In this document: piece by piece, positions 15,375 to 23,227 of the stretch
Numbering within the stretch: the first letter of the stretch is position 1
How the letters are laid out: every line of letters begins with the position of its first letter
DNA from: Novosphingobium sp.
Lineage (GTDB): Bacteria > Pseudomonadota > Alphaproteobacteria > Sphingomonadales > Sphingomonadaceae
Assembly: GCA_031285165.1 (NCBI GenBank)
Contig: JAITWR010000097.1
Coordinates: 1 to 32,455 of the forward strand
Reading direction: 5' to 3'
DNA: 32,455 bases
The notes under the pieces: generated by a model
What the model was told of the DNA's origin: nothing
Databases searched by the model: none
What the model saw: only the letters and a program-made list of their open reading frames with translations
Made by a program: the position numbers and the translations under genes

Positions 15375-17604
15375 GTTTCACATAGTCGGTGATCGAGGTG
15401 CCCATGAGTTCGGTTGTCGCGTTGCCACCCCGAACGAAGAATCGCTGCTGATTGCCGTCCTTCACAAACGCAGCCTTCGGCCCCCGCTCACAGCGAACCG
15501 CCAAAACGCGCCCACCGTCCTGATCCTCAAAATGGGGGTGGATGTAGGGTAGGAAGACATCGCCGATCCGGTCCTTGATCAAGTTGACGAGGTGAAGGCC
15601 CATTTTGTCCTCGTTGGGAAAGCCATCTGCTTCCACGCCAAGCACTTCCCCGCTATCGGTTACGCCGATCAACAAGGTTCCGCCTTTGGCATTGAGGAAA
15701 CCGGCTATGGTTTTCAGTGCCGATAAGTGCATCTTTTCGTCTGGCTGGCCAGTGTGCAGATTGGTGCGCAACGTGGACTTGAATTCGACCGCTCCGGTTT
15801 CGCCACCCGCGATCAAATCGGCAATGTTGGCAGGTGCAGCCGCTTCGACCTTGGTATCCCCCACCAGCTTTTTCCAGGCATCACGGACAACCTGAGCCAT
15901 GCGCAACCGCCGGGCCACGAGGAAATCCTCATAGGGCATTTCCCACCACAGATGAGGCAAGGCGTGAAGGTGGTAGAGGTAGTTCCGTTCATCTCCCGGC
16001 AACTGGGCATCCAGGGCAGGGACGTATCCGGCGGGAGCCTGCTTGCCGATCTTGATGTTATCGGGCCATTCAATCGGCGCAAAATTGGCAATCTGATTGA
16101 TGAGTTTGAGGTCTTTGACCCCCTGGTCTTCCAGATAGCCACGGGGGAACAGGTGATGTTGCTCCAATGACGCCTTCGATCCCTTCACCGCCGGATCGAC
16201 CATTTCCGCAACCTTCATGGGGCTGAACAGGACAGGAGCGTCCAGCTTGATAAGTGCCGCCTGATAGGCGAACAAGGACGGGCTACGCGCCGCCGACGTT
16301 GCGAGTTGTCCGGGCAGCGTGATTTCCCAATAGTCGCCGGTTAGCGTGATCACGCAGATTTCACGCAGGCGGGCAACAAAGGCAGCGCCATCGGCAAGCC
16401 CCCGAACCATCGACAAATCGGCGTCAAACCGCGTTTCAGACGAATTTGTGTAACGCCCGGTCATTGCGGCCATGAAGTAAAATTCGGCGATGACCTGCCG
16501 AACCGTGGTACGGTCTATGCCGTAATCCCGGATGCCGATCAGATAGAGGACATAACAGTAGATGATGGCCACTTCCGAACTGACCATCTTTTGTCCGCGA
16601 TACCCCGCCAGTTTCAGGGCATCGAGAAAATGATGCCAGTTGGTGAGGTTGAGGACAGCCTGTTGCGCTTCCCGCATGAGGGCAAATTGCCCCTCCCGCT
16701 TTTCCGGGTTGTCGAGGCCGGTGGTCGGATCGCGTCCGCGCAGGGCGCTGTAAACGTTTTCCAGACGGGCGCGCTTCAATGCCAGCCCGACCGTGGCGCG
16801 CAGCATCCGGTCCGGCGACGGCTTGATGAAATGATTGAACGGAGAGGATTGCCCGTCACTTGGCATCGCCGCCTTGTGCGAGAATGCCTCCAGAGCAACC
16901 CGGCCGTCCTCCCAGAAAACCGACATCAAGGTCATAATGAAATCGGCCTGGTTGAGCGGCTTGCCTTTACCGTTGATACGAACGAACACCTCAGCGATGG
17001 TCTGTTCATCGACTGATGCGTTGAGTGTCAGGGCCGTGAAGCTATAGCTCGTCAGGTCACGCAGTTTATGTAACGATTTATTGATTTTTCTATGATCATC
17101 CCTGGATATTTCCCGAATTTCCGATAGATGTTTGATAAACTCATCCTGATAATCGAAAAGGTCGAATCCCGGCTCCCATAATTTCGAGATATTGCTAATA
17201 TAGGACCGATCCTTACGAATGGCCGCGTCCGCTACGTCAAACCGTTCGGACAGGGGGTTGAAGGCAATCTCAATACGCTCCTTCCTGAAATTGGCGCGCA
17301 GGACTTCCGCCCCCTTGATCACAGCATAAAGCGATGTGAGCCGCTGTTGCCCATCAACGATGGCAAGTTCGGGAACAAACTGCTTGGCCCCGGTGCCAAT
17401 GCTCTTGAGCATCCCGTCACCCCCGGTTTTCCAGAACAGGAGGAAGCCAGCCGGATAGCCGCGATACAGCGAGTCAAAAAGATCGCGGACGTTGACGTTC
17501 GGCCAAACGAATGGTCGCTGCAATTCAGGCAGGCCAATCTTGCCCCGGTCGATATCCTCAATGAGCGTAACAATAGGCGCACTGCTGGGCGAAAAGATGG
17601 TCAT
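15361..17604 (-). CDS. DUF262 (GmrS/ParB-like) - HNH-like - AlbA/Schlafen domain fusion, probable phage-defence protein
   Basis: A protein of 747 residues. The N-terminal DUF262 domain has LPELQRPFVWP (25-35), the nucleotide-handling DGQQRLTSLY (84-93) and FVRINGKGKPLNQADF (207-222). A central His-rich segment EQHHLFPRGYLED (481-493) matches the HNH-like nuclease motif of the DUF1524 type. The C-terminal domain (about 600-747) has GAVEFKSTL and FLNAKGGTLLIGVTDSGE, which are signatures of AlbA_2/Schlafen-type nucleic-acid-binding domains. DUF262 proteins occur in GmrSD, BrxU-like and Ssp defence systems. The gene is AT-richer than its neighbours, stands alone, and lies 53 bp downstream of amidohydrolase copy 2. 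The ribosome site before the ATG at 17604 is weak. Confidence 0.85.
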   Translation of the reverse strand: MTIFSPSSAPIVTLIEDIDRGKIGLPELQRPFVWPNVNVRDLFDSLYRGYPAGFLLFWKTGGDGMLKSIGTGAKQFVPELAIVDGQQRLTSLYAVIKGAEVLRANFRKERIEIAFNPLSERFDVADAAIRKDRSYISNISKLWEPGFDLFDYQDEFIKHLSEIREISRDDHRKINKSLHKLRDLTSYSFTALTLNASVDEQTIAEVFVRINGKGKPLNQADFIMTLMSVFWEDGRVALEAFSHKAAMPSDGQSSPFNHFIKPSPDRMLRATVGLALKRARLENVYSALRGRDPTTGLDNPEKREGQFALMREAQQAVLNLTNWHHFLDALKLAGYRGQKMVSSEVAIIYCYVLYLIGIRDYGIDRTTVRQVIAEFYFMAAMTGRYTNSSETRFDADLSMVRGLADGAAFVARLREICVITLTGDYWEITLPGQLATSAARSPSLFAYQAALIKLDAPVLFSPMKVAEMVDPAVKGSKASLEQHHLFPRGYLEDQGVKDLKLINQIANFAPIEWPDNIKIGKQAPAGYVPALDAQLPGDERNYLYHLHALPHLWWEMPYEDFLVARRLRMAQVVRDAWKKLVGDTKVEAAAPANIADLIAGGETGAVEFKSTLRTNLHTGQPDEKMHLSALKTIAGFLNAKGGTLLIGVTDSGEVLGVEADGFPNEDKMGLHLVNLIKDRIGDVFLPYIHPHFEDQDGGRVLAVRCERGPKAAFVKDGNQQRFFVRGGNATTELMGTSITDYVKQRYH

Positions 17605-17614
17605 GGGCGCGTCG

Positions 17615-17630
17615 TCTCAACTGTAGCGTT
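17615..17630. repeat. Imperfect direct repeat, right copy
   Basis: TCTCAACTGTAGCGTT lies 11 bp upstream of the DUF262 start and repeats the 16 bp at 15359-15374 with two mismatches. It may mark the edge of an inserted unit, or it may carry promoter function. No integrase is present nearby. Confidence 0.5.
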
Positions 17631-17657
17631 CGGAGGTTATCCACCCTCGCCGATAGC

Positions 17658-18848
17658 TCAACGCCCTGCGAGGCCGAAGAACTTCTCGGCGCAGCCGGCA
17701 ACGATCCAGCGCTTGTCCGCTTCGGGGATATCCTTGAGATTCCTGGCGATCACCTGATGTGAATGCGGGAAAGTGGTTTCCGAATGCGGATAGTCCGACG
17801 ACCACATGATATTTTTACAGCCCGGCTTGTCGCGCAGCTCGACCGCGACCGGGTCGGAAATGAACGAGGCATAGACGTTCCGGTCGAAGTAATGGCTCGG
17901 CGGATGCTTGATCCGGCAGTCGGTCCAGTGGCGCTGCATTTCCCAGGTGCGGTCCATGTATTCGCAGGCCCAGGGTATCCAGCCGGCACCCGATTCGATC
18001 AGACCGATGCGCAGCCCGGGGAAACGATCGAACACGCCCGAATAGAGCAGGATGTTGATCACCTCGAGCATGGCCAGCTTGCCCATCGGGATATCGGGCA
18101 GGAAATTGGTCTTGTCCTTGAAGCGCGACGTGCGCGCGCCGAGGTGAAAAGTGAGCGGCATGTCGAGATCGACCGCGGCGGCCCAGAGCTTGTCGAATTC
18201 GGGATCGCGATACTGGCGCTGGCCATTGGCATCGCCGGTCATCGCCTGCCAGACCGCGCCTTCCTTGCTGAACTGGCTCAACGACTGCGGGAACGCCGGC
18301 ATGTTCACGGCAACGTCGCCGCGCTTGCGGGCCGCATGCAGCGCCTCGACCGCCTTGTCGACATCGACCGTCGTAATATAGGCGCAGCCGAACAGGCGGC
18401 CATTCGAATCCGCGCAGAAATCCGCCTGCCAGCGGTTGAAGGCGTCGAAGCTGTCCAGGTAGAGATCGAGATTGCCGGTGCCGAGCGGTCCGCCACCGAA
18501 GCAGACGGCCTTGTCGATACCGTCGCGATCCATGTCCTCAAGCCGCTTGCCGACCATCCAGCCGCCGACGCGCATGTCGGAAAGCTTGCCCGCGTTCTTG
18601 TACTGATCGAAATTGCGCCCAGCCTGCGACTGCATCAGGTTCACCGCCCGGCGCGTGCCTTCGAAGACGATGTAATCGCAATCGTCGCCCTGCTCGACCC
18701 TGGGCGCAAGCTCGCGGAACCGGGGTGAGAGGTATTCGGCCCAGAACGTAGGCGGGGGCGTGACGTGAACGTCGGCATCGATAACATAGTCGGCAACGCG
18801 CGGTTCGGCCGCGAACGCCCGGTTAACGTCGAAATCGGCTTCGGCCAT
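17658..18848 (-). CDS. Amidohydrolase-2 family TIM-barrel protein (copy 2)
   Basis: A protein of 396 residues collinear with the gene at 14041-15222, sharing long identical blocks such as KLSDMRVGG, GNLDLYLDSF, RGDVAVNMPAFPQS, FDRNVYASFISD-like and SSDYPHSETTFPHSH. Metal-site residues are Asp26 and His28 (IDADVHVTPPP), the His of TFHLGAR near 236, and the Asp of SSDYPH near 353. Like its paralogue it lacks the HxH second His. GGGAG precedes the ATG at 18848, and the leader sequence GGGAGAAATGC is shared with copy 1. The likely role is hydrolysis or decarboxylation of an aromatic or dienoic acid. The two copies may have different substrates or act together. Confidence 0.87.
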   Translation of the reverse strand: MAEADFDVNRAFAAEPRVADYVIDADVHVTPPPTFWAEYLSPRFRELAPRVEQGDDCDYIVFEGTRRAVNLMQSQAGRNFDQYKNAGKLSDMRVGGWMVGKRLEDMDRDGIDKAVCFGGGPLGTGNLDLYLDSFDAFNRWQADFCADSNGRLFGCAYITTVDVDKAVEALHAARKRGDVAVNMPAFPQSLSQFSKEGAVWQAMTGDANGQRQYRDPEFDKLWAAAVDLDMPLTFHLGARTSRFKDKTNFLPDIPMGKLAMLEVINILLYSGVFDRFPGLRIGLIESGAGWIPWACEYMDRTWEMQRHWTDCRIKHPPSHYFDRNVYASFISDPVAVELRDKPGCKNIMWSSDYPHSETTFPHSHQVIARNLKDIPEADKRWIVAGCAEKFFGLAGR

Positions 18849-18968
18849 GCTGCATTTCTCCCAGATGTCCCGAACGCGGCCCGGACATGCGTTTTGATCT
18901 TGTGGGAAATGCCTGTAGCAAGCGCTTGGCTGACGCGCAATCGCCCGGCACCGGATACCGGGGAAAAA

Positions 18969-19253
18969 TTACCCGCCTTTCCCGCCCCAGGATACGGGCG
19001 CGGCAAGCAGCATGGGCAAGTCCGGCGAGGCGATGCGCGATTCGGCACCGTTTTCGTGAATCAGCACCACGCGGCCGACGCCCGGCGTCGCAACGATGGC
19101 GGTGACACTGTCGACCCAGCGGTGCAGGAGCTCGCGCGCGCGGACAAGCGCGTCGCCGCCCGTGGTCGCGTCGCTCGACGCCTCAAGCTCCGATTCGAGC
19201 CCGGTGACGCGTTTTACGGCCTGCTCGACACCGCTGGCGGGTTTCTCGTCCAT
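18969..19253 (-). CDS. Hypothetical 94-residue protein
   Basis: The frame starts at the ATG at 19253 with AGGTGG 6 nt upstream and encodes MDEKPASGVEQAVKRV, a helical region with an acidic stretch to about residue 50, then GRVVLIHENGAESRI and a C-terminal APVSWGGKGG. It is soluble and has no signal peptide. It lies 62 bp after rpmB on the same strand and may be co-transcribed. I do not recognise a family, but amino-acid composition and the ribosome site look genuine. Confidence 0.55.
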   Translation of the reverse strand: MDEKPASGVEQAVKRVTGLESELEASSDATTGGDALVRARELLHRWVDSVTAIVATPGVGRVVLIHENGAESRIASPDLPMLLAAPVSWGGKGG

Positions 19254-19315
19254 GAAGGCCACCTGGCCAGCCTTGCGTCCGGGTGCAACCTTCGCCGCAC
19301 CCGCACGGTCAGCTT

Positions 19316-19600
19316 TCAGGCCGCCTGCTTCCTGGCCAGTTCCCGCTTCACCTTGAGCGCGCGGGGCGAAAGCTTGGTGTCCGCCGTCTTGAGCAGCCAG
19401 TTGTCGAGGCCGCCGACATGCTCGACCGAGCGCAGGCCATGAGTCGACACGCGGAACCTGAAGCTGCGCTCCAGTCCGTCCGACAGCAGCGTCACGTTTT
19501 GCAGGTTGGGCAGAAAGACACGCTTGGTCTTGTTGTTGGCGTGGCTGACGTTGTGGCCGACCTGGCGGCCCTTGCCGGTCAGTTCGCAGATGCGGGACAT
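19316..19600 (-). CDS. rpmB: 50S ribosomal protein L28
   Basis: A protein of 94 residues, the usual alphaproteobacterial length. It starts [20 protein letters not shown], which holds the L28 signature, followed by [35 protein letters not shown] and the Lys/Arg-rich C-terminus. It is part of the large ribosomal subunit. It lies divergently from tadA across 132 bp. This housekeeping island separates the amidohydrolases from the IclR-regulated dioxygenase genes. Confidence 0.97.
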   Translation of the reverse strand: MSRICELTGKGRQVGHNVSHANNKTKRVFLPNLQNVTLLSDGLERSFRFRVSTHGLRSVEHVGGLDNWLLKTADTKLSPRALKVKRELARKQAA

Positions 19601-19732
19601 GGCTTTCTACTCGCTTCGAAATCTGGATGCCGCTTTCCGGCAGGAAGGCGCGCCCTTAGCGATTCCCCCCCCCATGGTCAAGTTGCCCATGGCCGGGTTG
19701 CACCGGCGCTTCGCAGCGGTTAGCGCGCAGGC

Positions 19733-20188
19733 ATGACCCGCTGGCCGCTCCCCGCCCCCATGGCGCTCGCGCTTGCCGAGGCGGAGAAGGCTGCCGCGCA
19801 AGGCGAAGTGCCGATCGGCGCAGTGATCGTCAAGGACGGCGAGGCGATCGCCATGGCGCACAACCTGACCCGCCGGTTTCCGGACCCCACGGCTCACGCC
19901 GAGCTGCTGGTGATCCGCCGGGCCGCGCAGGCGCTGGGCAACGAGCGGCTCGACGGCTGCGAGCTGTGGGTCACGCTCGAACCCTGCGCCATGTGCGCGG
20001 GCGCCATCGTCCATGCCCGGATCGCGCGGCTCTACTATGCCGCCGCCGATCCCAAAGGCGGCGCGGTCGAGCACGGAGCGCGGGTGTTCGAGCATGAGCA
20101 ATGCCTGCACCGGCCCGAAGTCTATCCGGGCATCGGCGAGACGGAGGCAGCCGATCTGCTGCGCAGCTTCTTCCGCGAGCGGCGCTGA
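19733..20188 (+). CDS. tadA: tRNA-specific adenosine deaminase
   Basis: A protein of 151 residues with the cytidine/deoxycytidylate deaminase zinc fold. His55-Ala-Glu57 (PTAHAE) carries the zinc-binding His and proton-shuttling Glu, and EPCAMCAG (83-90) provides the two zinc Cys residues 85 and 88. EVPIGAVIVKDGE and DPKGGAVEHGARVFEH fit TadA, which converts adenosine 34 to inosine in tRNA-Arg(ACG). A general nucleoside deaminase is less likely. The ATG at 19733 is the first in frame. Confidence 0.93.
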   Translation: MTRWPLPAPMALALAEAEKAAAQGEVPIGAVIVKDGEAIAMAHNLTRRFPDPTAHAELLVIRRAAQALGNERLDGCELWVTLEPCAMCAGAIVHARIARLYYAAADPKGGAVEHGARVFEHEQCLHRPEVYPGIGETEAADLLRSFFRERR

Positions 20189-20282
20189 GGAGCCGCTCCT
20201 GCCGAAGCGCAGCGCCGTATCGAATGCCGCAGAGCCGGCAGGCAGCTATCAGGGCGCACCGGCAGGCGGGAACGGACGATTG

Positions 20283-21020
20283 CTACCCTATCGCCTGCGA
20301 TAGCGTTTCGGCCTCGCGGCGCAACTGCTCGCCCATGCCGGCCCGCCGTGCCGGGGCCAGCCGGTCCGCGGGGCCGGTCAGCACCAGGGCGCCCGCGGGC
20401 GTCCCTCCGCGCGCAACGATCGCCGAAGCCAGGGCGACCGCGCTCGGTTCGATGTCGCCGTCGTTGACCGCATAGCCGCGCGCGCGCGTGGCGGCGAATT
20501 CGGCGCGCAGCGCATCGGTCACGGCGGCGCCGAGCAGCCGCACCTGTTCCGCCTCGCCGAGCCAGGGCAGCACTGCGCGGGCGGTGGCGCTGCCATTCAC
20601 CGGCACGATCATGCCGACCGGCGGCACCATGCGCAGCATGTGCGCGCTTTCGATCGCATCGAGCACGACGAACTGGTCGCCGTCAGGCACCGTGAGATAG
20701 GCGGTTTCGCCGGTTTCGCCGCGCAGCCGCTCAAGCGCCGGCCGCGCCCGCTGACGCAGGCTGTCGGTGCTGTGCGGCGGACGGGCCAGCGTCAGGACAT
20801 GCAAGGTCAGTTCCCATTGTCCCGGTGCGCCCGCGGCGTTGCGAATCCAGCCGGCATCGGCGAGAGTCATCAGATCGCGCTGTATGGCGCTCTTGTCGGC
20901 GCCGAGCGCGCGCGCCACGGCGCTGACACCGATCGGCTGCGCAGCCGCGATATGCTCGAAAACCGTGAGCATCCGCGCCGCGCTCGAACTCCGCTTGACC
21001 GCCATGCCCATGCCTGCCAT
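20283..21020 (-). CDS. IclR-family transcriptional regulator
   Basis: A protein of about 245 residues. The N-terminal winged helix is AARMLTVFEHIAAAQ, then GVSAVARALGADKSAIQRDLMTLADAGWIRN, and the C-terminal part is the IclR effector-binding domain (ETAYLTVPDGDQFVVLDAIES, NGSATARAVLPWL, ARGYAVNDGDIEPSAVALASAI). It is transcribed away from the adjacent TauD-type dioxygenase across a short AT-rich gap with a palindrome, so it probably controls that gene and perhaps the wider catabolic region. The start is uncertain: ATGs at 21020, 21011 and 21005 are all possible, and 21020 was chosen as the longest ATG form. Confidence 0.9.
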   Translation of the reverse strand: MAGMGMAVKRSSSAARMLTVFEHIAAAQPIGVSAVARALGADKSAIQRDLMTLADAGWIRNAAGAPGQWELTLHVLTLARPPHSTDSLRQRARPALERLRGETGETAYLTVPDGDQFVVLDAIESAHMLRMVPPVGMIVPVNGSATARAVLPWLGEAEQVRLLGAAVTDALRAEFAATRARGYAVNDGDIEPSAVALASAIVARGGTPAGALVLTGPADRLAPARRAGMGEQLRREAETLSQAIG

Positions 21021-21021
21021 G

Positions 21022-21053
21022 TTACTATTCGACAATTTATATTACATAGTAAT
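21022..21053. promoter_or_regulatory. Palindromic operator candidate for the IclR regulator
   Basis: ATTACATAGTAAT (21041-21053) is a perfect 5-bp palindrome around ATA. Its ATAGTAA half (21046-21052) is also inverted as TTACTAT at 21022-21028. This AT-rich stretch lies between the divergent iclR and dioxygenase genes and fits the short palindromes that IclR proteins bind. It would cover the iclR start region, giving autoregulation. Confidence 0.5.
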
Positions 21054-21086
21054 ATGCGCGATGCAACCGCTTCAGGAGTGAAAACG

Positions 21087-22046
21087 ATGCCCCTCACCGA
21101 CATCCGGCCGTTGCAGGAAAACCTGCCTTTCGGCATCCGCATCGGCGGCCTTACCCGCGAGCAGGCGGAAGACCCCGCGATCCGCGCGGAGATCGAGGCG
21201 CTGTTCGTCAGGCACGGCATGATCGTTTTCGAGGATGTCGAGCAGACCGACGAGATGCAGCTTGCCATCAGCACGATCTTCGGCCCGCTGAAAGAGCACC
21301 CGGTCAAGGCCGTCTCGCGTGTCGACAGCGACCGGCTGCCCGGCGTGATCGAAATCCGCAGCGAGCCCGGCCGGGGCGTGGTCGAAGTCGGCGGGCGCCG
21401 CCTCTCGCACTGGCTGCCCTGGCATTTCGACCATTGCTACAACGACGAGCTGAACCGCGCGGGCGTGCTGCGCCCGGTCACACGGGTCGAGGACGGCGGC
21501 GTCACCGGCTTCATGGACGGGATCGCGCTCTACGATGCCCTGCCGCGGGCGCTGCGCGATCGCATCGAGGGCAGCGAGGTGATCTACACCTTGAGCACGC
21601 AGTACGATCACCTGAAATTCGGCGTGCCGGAACAATACCGCATGATCGAGCCCAAGCCATCCTCGCCCGAATTCCAGGCGCAGGCCGCAACGATGGCGCG
21701 CGCGATCCATCCGGCCGTCTGGACGCGGCCGACCGGCGAGAAAGTGCTGCACGTCTCGCAATATATGGCCGAGGGGCTGGTGGGGCAGGAGAACGCCGGG
21801 GGCGATGCGCTGCTCGACGAAGTCTGCCATGCCATCGCCGGCCTCGCCGCGACTTGCAGCTATCATCACGAGTGGCGGCCGACCGACATGGCCGTCTGGG
21901 ACAACACGCGCATGTTGCATTGCGTATCCGGCTGCCGCCCGGAAGACTTCCGGGTGATGTACCGGACCACGATCAAGGGTGATTACGGCCTCGGCCGCTG
22001 GGAAACCGGCAATGCCGGCGCGCAGGCCGCGGATGCGATGGCCTGA
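21087..22046 (+). CDS. TauD/TfdA-family 2-oxoglutarate-dependent dioxygenase (copy 1)
   Basis: A protein of 319 residues with the non-haem Fe(II) facial triad His113-X-Asp115 (LPWHFDHCYND) and His278 (WDNTRMLHCVSG), plus the 2-oxoglutarate-binding Arg293 (YRTTIKG). The family uses oxygen and 2-oxoglutarate to hydroxylate carbon next to sulfonate, ether or ester oxygen and so cleaves the bond. AGGAG precedes the ATG at 21087. It is divergent from iclR and followed after 49 bp by an alpha/beta-hydrolase. It is most similar by eye to the dioxygenase at 27345 (shared WHFDH.YNDELNRAGVLR). Substrate unknown. Confidence 0.92.
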   Translation: MPLTDIRPLQENLPFGIRIGGLTREQAEDPAIRAEIEALFVRHGMIVFEDVEQTDEMQLAISTIFGPLKEHPVKAVSRVDSDRLPGVIEIRSEPGRGVVEVGGRRLSHWLPWHFDHCYNDELNRAGVLRPVTRVEDGGVTGFMDGIALYDALPRALRDRIEGSEVIYTLSTQYDHLKFGVPEQYRMIEPKPSSPEFQAQAATMARAIHPAVWTRPTGEKVLHVSQYMAEGLVGQENAGGDALLDEVCHAIAGLAATCSYHHEWRPTDMAVWDNTRMLHCVSGCRPEDFRVMYRTTIKGDYGLGRWETGNAGAQAADAMA

Positions 22047-22095
22047 CTTTCACAGGCCCGCACCGCAGGCAAAGGCAAAATAAAGGGAGAGAAGA

Positions 22096-22962
22096 ATGGC
22101 GCGCATCGACATCAACGGGCTGGAGATCGATTATGAACTGATCGGCGATGAAGGTGCGCCGCCGCTGATGCTGACTCCCGGCGGGCGCTATCCGCGCGAC
22201 ACCGCCGGTGTGCCCGAGCTTGCGCGCATCTTCGCCGACAACGGCTATCGCGTGCTGATGTGGGACCGGCCGGGCTGCGGCGCTTCGGACATCGCGTTTA
22301 CCGCGCCGAGCGAATCGGTGATGAATGCCGATGCCGGGACCGGGCTGATCGAGGCGCTGGGCCTCAGGGACGTAACGCTCGTCGGCGGCTCGGCCGGATC
22401 GCGCATCTCGCTGATGATCGGTGTGCGCATGCCCGAAAATGTTCGGAAAATCGCTATCTGGTGGCTGTCGGGCGGCGCGATCGGGCTGGCCGGCCTTGCC
22501 TGGTTCTATTGCGGCGACCAGGTCGCGGCCGCTGCGAAAGGCGGCATGGCAGCAGTGGCCGAATTGCCGAGCTGGGCCGACCAGATCGACCGCAACCCCC
22601 GCATCCGCGACATCCTGCTGCGCCAGAACCCCGAAGAATTCATCGCCGTCATGCAGAAGTGGGCAGCGGCCTTCAACTATCGCGACGATACGCCGATGCC
22701 CGGCATCACCGCGGGGGACTTCGCCCGGCTGACCATGCCGGTGCTGGCGTTCCGCAGCGGCAAGAGCGACATGGCGCACACCCGCCGTACCAGCGAATGG
22801 GTCGCCGAACTGCTGCCGAACTGCACGTTCCGCGAGCCGCCGTGGGGCGACCAGGAATGGAATTACGTTTCCACTTTCCCCAACGACATCGCCGCGCGCC
22901 GCGGCCGCTTCGAGCGCTGGCCGCTGATCGCGCCGATGGTGCTCGATTTCCTGAAAGGCTAG
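22096..22962 (+). CDS. Alpha/beta-hydrolase fold protein with atypical catalytic triad
   Basis: A protein of 288 residues. The oxyanion strand LMLTPGG (24-30), VLMWDRPGCGASD (53-65) and the nucleophile elbow VGGSAGSRI with Ser99 are clear. Asp225 (RSGKSDMAH) fits the acid position. At the place where the family has a GH motif with the catalytic His, this protein has PPWGDQEWN (248-256), and the only nearby His is His228. It may therefore use an unusual triad or be catalytically altered. It probably follows the dioxygenase in the same transcript (GGAGAGAAG before the ATG). Confidence 0.85.
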   Translation: MARIDINGLEIDYELIGDEGAPPLMLTPGGRYPRDTAGVPELARIFADNGYRVLMWDRPGCGASDIAFTAPSESVMNADAGTGLIEALGLRDVTLVGGSAGSRISLMIGVRMPENVRKIAIWWLSGGAIGLAGLAWFYCGDQVAAAAKGGMAAVAELPSWADQIDRNPRIRDILLRQNPEEFIAVMQKWAAAFNYRDDTPMPGITAGDFARLTMPVLAFRSGKSDMAHTRRTSEWVAELLPNCTFREPPWGDQEWNYVSTFPNDIAARRGRFERWPLIAPMVLDFLKG

Positions 22963-22993
22963 GATAATCGGAACCGCTTCGTCACCCTTCATC

Positions 22994-23089
22994 GTCACCC
23001 TGAACTTGTTTCAGGGTCCATGGTGCCGCCAACACCGCGCGGGCAGGTGTAAAACTGCCCGATGGACCCTGAAACGAGTTCAGGGTGAC
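22994..23089. repeat. Long hairpin repeat of a sphingomonad-type intergenic element
   Basis: The arm 22994-23021 (starts GTCACCCTGAACTTG) and the arm 23062-23089 are inverted copies matching in 27 of 28 positions. The 40-bp interior contains a smaller 6-bp hairpin (23041-23060). The motif is one I recall as widely dispersed in sphingomonad intergenic DNA. It may also end transcription of the alpha/beta-hydrolase gene. Confidence 0.8.
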
Positions 23090-23159
23090 GGTGTGGGATA
23101 AGGGAACGGGTGCGGGGCAAGTGGTGCCGATATTATGCACGATGCTCTGGAATGAAGCG
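23089..23159 (+). repeat. 71-bp repeat unit, copy A
   Basis: This unit (starts CGGTGTGGGAT, contains GATATTATGCACGATGCTC, ends GAATGAAGCG) recurs inverted at 24460-24530 with 64 of 71 positions identical. It directly abuts the hairpin repeat at 22994-23089. No coding frame is conserved, so it is likely an interspersed non-coding element. Confidence 0.8.
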
Positions 23160-23227
23160 ACTCCGGCATCGCGGCCGGCCCTGGATGGCGGGCTGCGCGT
23201 GCCGGAGAACACGGGAGGGATCGGGAA

